Of a DNA stretch of 36,196 bases, positions 30,563 through 36,196 are shown in pieces. The DNA lies in contig JAOZTH010000002.1 of the NCBI GenBank assembly GCA_029939245.1, positions 8,224 through 44,419 on the forward strand, read 5' to 3'. The DNA is from Arcobacteraceae bacterium (GTDB lineage: Bacteria; Campylobacterota; Campylobacteria; Campylobacterales; Arcobacteraceae). Under the pieces are notes generated by a model. The model was not told the origin of the DNA. It saw only the letters and a program-made list of their open reading frames with translations, and searched no databases. The position numbers were made by a program, and so were the translations under genes. How positions within the stretch are numbered: position 1 is the stretch's first letter; each line of letters begins with the position of its first letter.

Positions 30563-33298
30563 ATGCAAAAACAAAACACAGTCACACACCAAAACTGTCT
30601 CAAACACAAAATAGTATCAGTCAAGGCAAGTGCCGGCACTGGCAAGACATACAATCTATCCGCTAGATATATAGCATTGCTACTTTGTGGTGCAAAAGTA
30701 GATAATATATTGTGTTTGACTTTCACAAATAAATCAGCAAATGATATGCGACAAAAGATAGCAGGATATATAGCAAATCTAGCCCATGATGATGACTTTG
30801 TCTCCACAATACAGACTCACATAGATATGCCAGCAGAAAAGATAAAGGCGAGACAACCACAGATATATAGCGACTTTTTGCATAGTTTTAGCTCTATTAT
30901 GACTATTGATAAATTTTTTGGCAATGTGTTTCGGCAGTTTGCAGGCTATCTAAACATAGATGACAGCTACCATATAGCAAATGCCGACAAAGAGAAGCTA
31001 GGATTTGAGTTTTTGCAAACTTTGCACAAAGCACAGCTAGATAGTTTGGTGCAACTGTGTCTAAAGACAAACAAAAGTTATGCCTCTGTGCTGGAACTGT
31101 TTGAAAAGATACAAGACAACTCACAGAAGCTAAACTTCGCAAACATAAGTTTAGCCGACTTTGATATAGCCAAAGATGATGTCATAGCAAAAGCCACAGC
31201 CATAAAGCAGTTTGTAGCCGATAGTCCCACCGCTTCCGCCCTTGCCAAAAAGGCAGTAGAGTTTGACAGCTTTGATGCTATTTTTAGTAGCACATGGATA
31301 CAAAAAAACAGCTTCAAAGAGTTTAGCTACTTTAAAAAGATAGCAAACGAGACAGCAGAAGTGTTATTTGCAGAGTTTAAAACTGCATCAAAGATATATT
31401 TCCAACTCAAAAACCACTACACCATAGGCAAGTTAAACGACATATACATAGCATGGCAAAAGTTTACAGAGCAAAACATAGCAAAATCACACAGCCTAGG
31501 GTTTGGCGATGTGACAAATATGACACACAAGCTACTACACGGACACATAGACCGCGAGTTTTTGTATTTTAGGCTAGATAGCAGATATGACCATATACTG
31601 CTAGATGAATTTCAGGACACTTCTATAGTCCAGTATTCTGTGTTAAAACCGCTCATAGATGAGATAATGTCCCAAGATAACGAAAGGTTTCGGTCATTTT
31701 ATTTTGTAGGCGATACAAAGCAGTCTATATATAGATTTCGTGGTGGCGAGGCTGGACTTTTTGGGCATCTTGATACTATCTACAACTCTACTGCCAAAAG
31801 TTTAGCCAAAAACTACAGAACTGCCACAAATATCATAAACTTCGTGTATAGTGTGTTTGAAAATATCGGCACATTTGATATATCTAAGCCTACTTCAGAT
31901 ATAGATGGAGGATTTGTCAAAGTGGTGCAAACCAGTGATATAACCACAAACATAATCAAAAAGCTCAAAGCCATGGCTAGGATAGGGGCAGATATGGACG
32001 ATATAGCCATACTAGCATATACAAATGCCGACATACTAAAGATATATGATGCTATAAAAGAGCAGTTGCCACAGCTAAAAGTATCGACAGATACTACTAG
32101 TATGTTGGTCAATCATCCCAAAGTAAAAGCTGTGATAAATCTAGTCAAATACCTATACTACGGCGACAAGATATACAAAGAAAATTTTCACTCCATCATA
32201 GGTGAAAAGGCGGCAGTAGATGTGTCGTGGCAGACAAATTTTCGCACTTTATCTGTAGTGGAACTGGTGCATAACATAGCTACATATTATAAACTGTTTG
32301 ACGAAAATATGATAAAATTTTTGCATGATGTACAGATGTATGAAAATATCACGGATTTTGTATTTAATATAGACCAGTTAAACAGCCATATCACAAACCA
32401 AAGTCGTGCTGGTATCGTGCTTTTGACCATGTTCAAAGCCAAAGGACTGGAATTTGAGACTGTGTTTGTGGTAGATAGATTTAAAAAGCAACCAAACGAC
32501 ACATCCTCTTTGCTACTACAATACGAACAGATGAAACTTAGACGAATATATATAAAAGACAAGCCTATGGAGTATTTTGACGATGACTACAAGATGGCAC
32601 TAGAGTATGAAAAAGCACAAAAGCAGACAGATAGGTTAAATGTCCTATATGTCGCACTAACTAGAGCGAAAAAAAACTTGATAATGTTTAAAAAGCCAGC
32701 TGGCTCGTCGTTTGATATAGTTCCACCAGCAAAGATAGGCAAGTTATACAAGGCTATATCGCCACAACCCAAACAGGGACACAGAGACAAGTTATCGTTT
32801 GAAAGTATAAACTACGGCAGACAAGCAGTATCGAAAAAGTCCCGACCGTCTGTATCCTCTATGGAGCTTATAAATTTTGGCTTAGCTACACACTATTGTC
32901 TGGAGATGATGAGTTGTTTTGATACATATAGCCTACAGACCGCTATGAAGCTAGTGCGAGCAAACTATAGCCACACGATAGATGAGCAGGCACTAGAAAA
33001 TATCTACAAGATATGCCACAATCTCATATCGCACAAGCCGTTTATAGATAAGATCAAAGGCTACAAGCTATCAAAAGAGCAAGTTATAGCATATGATCAA
33101 GAGATAAAAGTGATAGACTTAGTAGCTACTAGCGATGATGATATAGTCATATTTGACTACAAGACAGGCAACCAAAATCCAAAAGATAGCTCACAAGTAT
33201 CGAACTACAAACAAGCGATGACAGATATCACAGGCAAAACAGTATCTGGCTTTTTGCTATATCTGTCTATAGATGGTGTGGATATGATAGAAGTTTAA
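30563..33298 (+). CDS. addA: AddA-type RecB-like helicase-nuclease
   Basis: A 911-residue DNA repair enzyme of the AddAB/RecBCD type, which processes double-strand breaks for RecA. The superfamily 1 helicase motifs are visible: Walker A VSVKASAGTGKTYNLSARYI (Lys28), motif Ia LTFTNKSANDMRQKI, motif II ILLDEFQDTSIVQ, motif III FFVGDTKQSIYRFRGGE and motif VI LNVLYVALTRAKKNL. The C-terminal PD-(D/E)xK nuclease has Asp852 (IDLVATSDDD), then Asp865 and Lys867 in IFDYKTG. This matches the Campylobacter and Helicobacter AddA proteins. The partner, AddB, is not in the window. There is no Shine-Dalgarno before the ATG. Confidence 0.9.
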   Translation: MQKQNTVTHQNCLKHKIVSVKASAGTGKTYNLSARYIALLLCGAKVDNILCLTFTNKSANDMRQKIAGYIANLAHDDDFVSTIQTHIDMPAEKIKARQPQIYSDFLHSFSSIMTIDKFFGNVFRQFAGYLNIDDSYHIANADKEKLGFEFLQTLHKAQLDSLVQLCLKTNKSYASVLELFEKIQDNSQKLNFANISLADFDIAKDDVIAKATAIKQFVADSPTASALAKKAVEFDSFDAIFSSTWIQKNSFKEFSYFKKIANETAEVLFAEFKTASKIYFQLKNHYTIGKLNDIYIAWQKFTEQNIAKSHSLGFGDVTNMTHKLLHGHIDREFLYFRLDSRYDHILLDEFQDTSIVQYSVLKPLIDEIMSQDNERFRSFYFVGDTKQSIYRFRGGEAGLFGHLDTIYNSTAKSLAKNYRTATNIINFVYSVFENIGTFDISKPTSDIDGGFVKVVQTSDITTNIIKKLKAMARIGADMDDIAILAYTNADILKIYDAIKEQLPQLKVSTDTTSMLVNHPKVKAVINLVKYLYYGDKIYKENFHSIIGEKAAVDVSWQTNFRTLSVVELVHNIATYYKLFDENMIKFLHDVQMYENITDFVFNIDQLNSHITNQSRAGIVLLTMFKAKGLEFETVFVVDRFKKQPNDTSSLLLQYEQMKLRRIYIKDKPMEYFDDDYKMALEYEKAQKQTDRLNVLYVALTRAKKNLIMFKKPAGSSFDIVPPAKIGKLYKAISPQPKQGHRDKLSFESINYGRQAVSKKSRPSVSSMELINFGLATHYCLEMMSCFDTYSLQTAMKLVRANYSHTIDEQALENIYKICHNLISHKPFIDKIKGYKLSKEQVIAYDQEIKVIDLVATSDDDIVIFDYKTGNQNPKDSSQVSNYKQAMTDITGKTVSGFLLYLSIDGVDMIEV

Positions 33299-33326
33299 AG
33301 GTCGCCTCTAAAACCTCTAAATTGTT

Positions 33327-34655
33327 TTATGTGGTATTTTGTTGCTTTTTGCTTTTTCCAAAAAAACTATAAAAGTAGTTTTTTATGGTTTTGCTCTTGG
33401 CTCTGTTTAGCACTAGGTCGCCAGATGATGTGTCTTTGGTAACTTGACTTCCAGCTCCTATCATACAGTCATCGGCTATAGATAATGGAGCTATGAGTTG
33501 GCTTCCACTTCCTATAAATACATTTTTGCCTATATACGTTTTGTGCTTGGATATGCCGTCATAGTTGCATGTGATAGTCCCTGCTCCTATGTTGGCTCCA
33601 CTATCTACAAAACTATCACCAATATAGCTTAGGTGTCCTGCTTTTGTGTCAAACAGCTTTGAGTTTTTGACCTCTACGAAGTTGCCTATGTGGCTTTGGT
33701 CTATGTGGCAATGTGGGCGAACTCTAGCCATAGGTCCTATGTCGCTATCTTTTATGATAGAGTTTTCTATGACTGTGTTTGTCTTTATATGGCTACTTGT
33801 GATGATAGTTTCGCCTAGTAGCGACACTCCGCTTTCTAGTATCGTCTCGCCATATATTTGCACAGAGCTATCTATATATATAGTATCTGGTAGCTTCATG
33901 ATGACACCGTTTAACATAAAGTTTCGCTTTATATTCTCTTGCATAATCTTTTCTGCCATAGCGAGGTCATATTTGCTATTGACTCCTTTGAAACTATTTT
34001 CACACACTTTGACTGCTTTTATAGTTTGCTGCTCTTGTATAGCTATAGCGACTATATCTGTGATATAATACTCTTGTTGGGCATTGTTGTTGTCTAACTT
34101 TGGCAAGCTGTTTTTTAGAAAATTGGTATCAAAACAATATATACCAGCATTTGCTTGAGTTATAGCTAGTTCTTTGTCGTCACAATCTTTTTGTTCTACT
34201 ATCTTGACTACTTTGCCATCTTTTTGCACTACTCGCCCATAGCCAGTAGCATCGTTTAGCTCAAGATAACTCATCTTGACTACTTCATCGCCGTGTATTA
34301 TCAACTTTTCTAGCTCATCGGCAGCAACTAGTGGCATATCTCCGTTTAGCACCAAAGTTTGTGAGTGTTTAGTGTCAAACCCCATGACCGCTCCACCAGT
34401 GCCGGGGTAGTTGCCGTGGTCTTGTATGTGGTAGTTTAGGCAACCGCTGTCAAAATACCCGTCCATAGTTTGCCGTATATTGTCCGCTTGATGATACAGC
34501 ACTATATGGATATCGTCGCTCAATTTTAAAGCTTCGGCGATACTATAACACAACATAGGTTTGCCAGATATTTGATGTAGGACTTTGGGTATGTTGCTTT
34601 TCATTCTAGTGCCTTTGCCAGCAGACAATATGATGATAGATATATCTTTTTTCAT
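33327..34655 (-). CDS. glmU: Bifunctional GlmU (UDP-GlcNAc synthesis)
   Basis: GlmU acetylates glucosamine-1-phosphate and then uridylates it to UDP-GlcNAc, the precursor of peptidoglycan, LPS and amino-sugar derivatives. The N-terminal uridyltransferase starts IIILSAGKGTRMKSNIPKVL and includes YPGTGGAV and VLNGDMPLV. From about residue 245 the left-handed beta helix with hexapeptide repeats carries the acetyltransferase residues in RPHCHI, FVEVKNSKL, HLSYIGDS and GAGTITCNYDG. The length of 442 residues is normal. The ATG overlaps the purT stop (ATGA), so the two are co-transcribed. Confidence 0.97.
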   Translation of the reverse strand: MKKDISIIILSAGKGTRMKSNIPKVLHQISGKPMLCYSIAEALKLSDDIHIVLYHQADNIRQTMDGYFDSGCLNYHIQDHGNYPGTGGAVMGFDTKHSQTLVLNGDMPLVAADELEKLIIHGDEVVKMSYLELNDATGYGRVVQKDGKVVKIVEQKDCDDKELAITQANAGIYCFDTNFLKNSLPKLDNNNAQQEYYITDIVAIAIQEQQTIKAVKVCENSFKGVNSKYDLAMAEKIMQENIKRNFMLNGVIMKLPDTIYIDSSVQIYGETILESGVSLLGETIITSSHIKTNTVIENSIIKDSDIGPMARVRPHCHIDQSHIGNFVEVKNSKLFDTKAGHLSYIGDSFVDSGANIGAGTITCNYDGISKHKTYIGKNVFIGSGSQLIAPLSIADDCMIGAGSQVTKDTSSGDLVLNRAKSKTIKNYFYSFFGKSKKQQNTT

Positions 34656-35812
34656 CTGTTTTCTACCAACTTTTGTGCCTGTTTGAGTGCTGTTTCGCTA
34701 CTATCTTTGTCAAAACATAGCACGACCCCCATTCGTCTGCCGGGTTTGCTATATGGCTTGCCAAACACTCTAGCAAAACTATGTTTGCCAAACACTTCAT
34801 CGCCTAACTGGACAAAAGGATTTTGCGATGAGCTGTCTGCTTTTATCGCTCCACTAGCTCCAGCTCCATATGTGACAAACTCCACACCTAGCCCTACTAT
34901 AGCTCTCACATGCAAAGCAAACTGGCTAGCACTTTGAGTTATCATGGTGACCATACCAGTATCATGTGGTCGAGGGCTTACTTCGTTAAAATAGACTTCA
35001 TCGCCTTTGACAAACAACTCCACACCAAACACTCCGTATCCGCCTAAACCATCTGTGATATCTGTGGCTATCTTTTTGCATGCTTTTTTTGCCTTGTCGC
35101 TCATGACGGCTGGTTGATGCGAAAATATATAGTCGCCATCTTTTTGTGTATGTCCTATAGGCTCACAAAATACAGTGCCGTGGCGACTTCGCACGGTTAG
35201 AAGTGTAATCTCATAGTCAAATCGTATAAACTCCTCAACTATCAGCAGACTACTATCACCACGGGCTTCTTTGGCTATGTTCCATGAGTTTTCTATATCA
35301 TCGAAGCTTTTTGCTATAGTTTGTCCATGTCCGCTACTACTCATGACTGGCTTGATGACACAAGGGAAGCCTATATCATCACAAGCGGTCTTTAACTCCT
35401 GTAAATTTTTGACAAACTTGTAGGCACTTGCCTTTAGTCCTAGCTCTTCACAGGCAAATTGTCGTATATTTTTTCTGTTCATAGTCAGCTTGATAGCTCT
35501 GGCATTTGGCACTATGTTGTAGCCATCGTTTTGCAACTCTTCTAACGCCTCCAAACTCAATGCCTCTATCTCTGGTATCACGAAGTCTGGCTTGAGCTTT
35601 TTGACTGTATCTACTAGCTTTTGTCTATCTTTCATATCCACTACCACGGAGCTGTTTGCTACAAAGCTAGCTGGTGGATTTGCATAACTATCTGCAACTA
35701 CTGTCTCGAAGCCCAGTCTGCTAGCCTCTATGACGACCTCTTTGCCTAGTTCGCCTCCGCCTAGAAGTAGCAACTTTTTGTTGTTTGCTTGCTTTGTAGT
35801 GTAAAATTTCAT
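34652..35812 (-). CDS. purT: Formate-dependent GAR transformylase PurT
   Basis: PurT makes formylglycinamide ribonucleotide from GAR, formate and ATP, an alternative to PurN in purine synthesis. In 386 residues the ATP-grasp enzyme shows LLLGGGELGKEVVIEASRLG at the N-terminus, PCVIKPVMSSSGHGQTIA, and GGYGVFGVELFVKGDEVYFNEVSPRPHDTGMVT, which holds the metal-binding Glu/Asn residues. The start is the ATG at 35812, with AAGGA upstream; eight earlier in-frame codons lie in the leader. It forms an operon with glmU, from a promoter at 35853. Confidence 0.96.
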   Translation of the reverse strand: MKFYTTKQANNKKLLLLGGGELGKEVVIEASRLGFETVVADSYANPPASFVANSSVVVDMKDRQKLVDTVKKLKPDFVIPEIEALSLEALEELQNDGYNIVPNARAIKLTMNRKNIRQFACEELGLKASAYKFVKNLQELKTACDDIGFPCVIKPVMSSSGHGQTIAKSFDDIENSWNIAKEARGDSSLLIVEEFIRFDYEITLLTVRSRHGTVFCEPIGHTQKDGDYIFSHQPAVMSDKAKKACKKIATDITDGLGGYGVFGVELFVKGDEVYFNEVSPRPHDTGMVTMITQSASQFALHVRAIVGLGVEFVTYGAGASGAIKADSSSQNPFVQLGDEVFGKHSFARVFGKPYSKPGRRMGVVLCFDKDSSETALKQAQKLVENR

Positions 35813-35851
35813 ATTTTTGTCCTTTTTTTGATACATTTAATTATTTTATGG

Positions 35852-35871
35852 TATTATATCAAAAAAAGTTT
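35852..35871. promoter_or_regulatory. Overlapping divergent promoters of purT and the downstream membrane gene
   Basis: On the minus strand CTTTTTTTGA precedes TATAAT (35858-35853), driving purT-glmU. On the plus strand TTATGG precedes TATTAT (35852-35857), which would drive the gene at 35886. The two -10 boxes lie on the same seven bases. Confidence 0.55.
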
Positions 35872-35885
35872 AAAAAGGCAAAGAT

Positions 35886-36196
35886 TTGAGAGGTCGGTCA
35901 AAAAATTCTATAGAAAATTTGTTTGTAATTGTAGTCATCATAGTAGCAGGATGGGCGATATACCACTATTTTCTCAGCACCTATATGCACACAAACTATT
36001 TGGACGAAAAGAGAGATATTAAAAAGATTCAAAATGAATACATAGACAAGCTAAACAGCATAAAAGTGGTCAAAAAACCCAAGCTAGAACAAACAAAAAA
36101 GATACCACAACTCTCTACAGACGACAACAATACAGACGAAAATATCACCACAGATACAAACCAAACCACACAAAAAGCAACTTTGGATACAAATAC
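35886..36196 (+). CDS. Membrane-anchored protein, cut by window end
   Basis: The frame is open from a TTG at 35886 to the window edge (103 codons), with AAGG 7 nt upstream. The product starts LRGRSKNSIENLF, then one helix, VIVVIIVAGWAIYHYFLSTY (about residues 14-33), then a charged segment (NYLDEKRDIKKIQNEYIDKL) and a Lys-Pro- and Thr/Asn/Asp-rich stretch. The topology would place the C-terminal part in the periplasm. I do not recognise it. It overlaps no other convincing gene, and the divergent arrangement with purT supports it as real. Confidence 0.65.
   Translation, partial: MRGRSKNSIENLFVIVVIIVAGWAIYHYFLSTYMHTNYLDEKRDIKKIQNEYIDKLNSIKVVKKPKLEQTKKIPQLSTDDNNTDENITTDTNQTTQKATLDTN

Noticed and set aside
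35789-36022. 77-codon plus-strand frame over the purT start
   Set aside because: It begins inside purT and runs through the promoter; the TTG-initiated frame at 35886 has the ribosome-binding site and a membrane helix and continues to the window end.
1-36196. CRISPR arrays, rRNA, toxin-antitoxin or phage genes
   Set aside because: I looked for regularly spaced repeats, rRNA signatures and typical paired small genes and saw none.

Overview
The window reads as a chromosomal segment of a Campylobacterota (epsilonproteobacterial) organism, probably a sulfur-oxidising one. The evidence is a fused IspDF enzyme, a standalone GTP cyclohydrolase II, an aminodeoxyfutalosine deaminase of the futalosine menaquinone route, a RecB-like AddA helicase-nuclease, rpmE next to rsmI, secA followed by a LolC/E-type permease, and a sulfide:quinone reductase. 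Genes are tightly packed, often overlapping by 1-20 nt, and most belong to core metabolism. I see no rRNA, CRISPR array, prophage or intact insertion sequence. Genus cannot be fixed from the sequence alone.

Layout. 1-3.0 kb: the 3' end of pdxA converges on a minus-strand operon (ferredoxin-like protein, panD, ybaB, ispA, bioD). 3.0-5.2 kb: an uncharacterised TIGR02757-type protein plus a coupled small protein, converging on a CAP-domain lipoprotein. 5.2-7.8 kb: a minus-strand unit of a coiled-coil membrane protein, a small ORF, the aminodeoxyfutalosine deaminase and an ABC ATPase. 7.85-11.0 kb: pyrG-ispDF, then a 0.4 kb scar holding an ISL3-like transposase remnant. 11.0-12.1 kb: rpmE-rsmI. 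12.1-13.5 kb: glyQ-ribA (minus). 13.6-14.2 kb: a small membrane protein with a strong bidirectional terminator. 14.2-15.9 kb: sqr plus a 54-residue downstream protein. 16.1-21.8 kb: yajC-secD-secF-coaD-tmk, then a separately promoted pair of unknown membrane genes and crcB. 21.8-23.0 kb: lnt. 23.0-23.3 kb: a frameshifted gene remnant. 23.3-28.05 kb: secA-lolC/E-cmoB. 28.2-30.2 kb: a WbpB/WbpE-like sugar pair. 30.27 kb: tRNA-Arg(TCG). 30.5-33.3 kb: an addA-type helicase-nuclease. 33.3-35.8 kb: purT-glmU. 35.9 kb to the end: a membrane-anchored protein cut by the window edge.

Themes. Two export and envelope modules (YajC-SecDF and SecA with a lipoprotein-release permease) sit either side of Lnt, which matures lipoproteins; the CAP protein is one likely client. 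GlmU supplies UDP-GlcNAc, the precursor from which the WbpB/WbpE-type pair would act after further steps encoded elsewhere. Cofactor synthesis is dense: biotin, pantothenate/CoA, riboflavin, isoprenoid, menaquinone and pyridoxal phosphate.

I found no clear novel multi-gene system. The best leads are an exact promoter grammar (AAG, 10 nt, TAWWAT) at eight sites, two genes whose start codon sits where transcription should begin (candidate leaderless mRNAs), bioD with no standard start codon, a glycosylase-like signature in the TIGR02757 protein, and an unknown two-gene membrane unit between tmk and crcB. Gene calls rest on motif recognition by eye; no database search was run.
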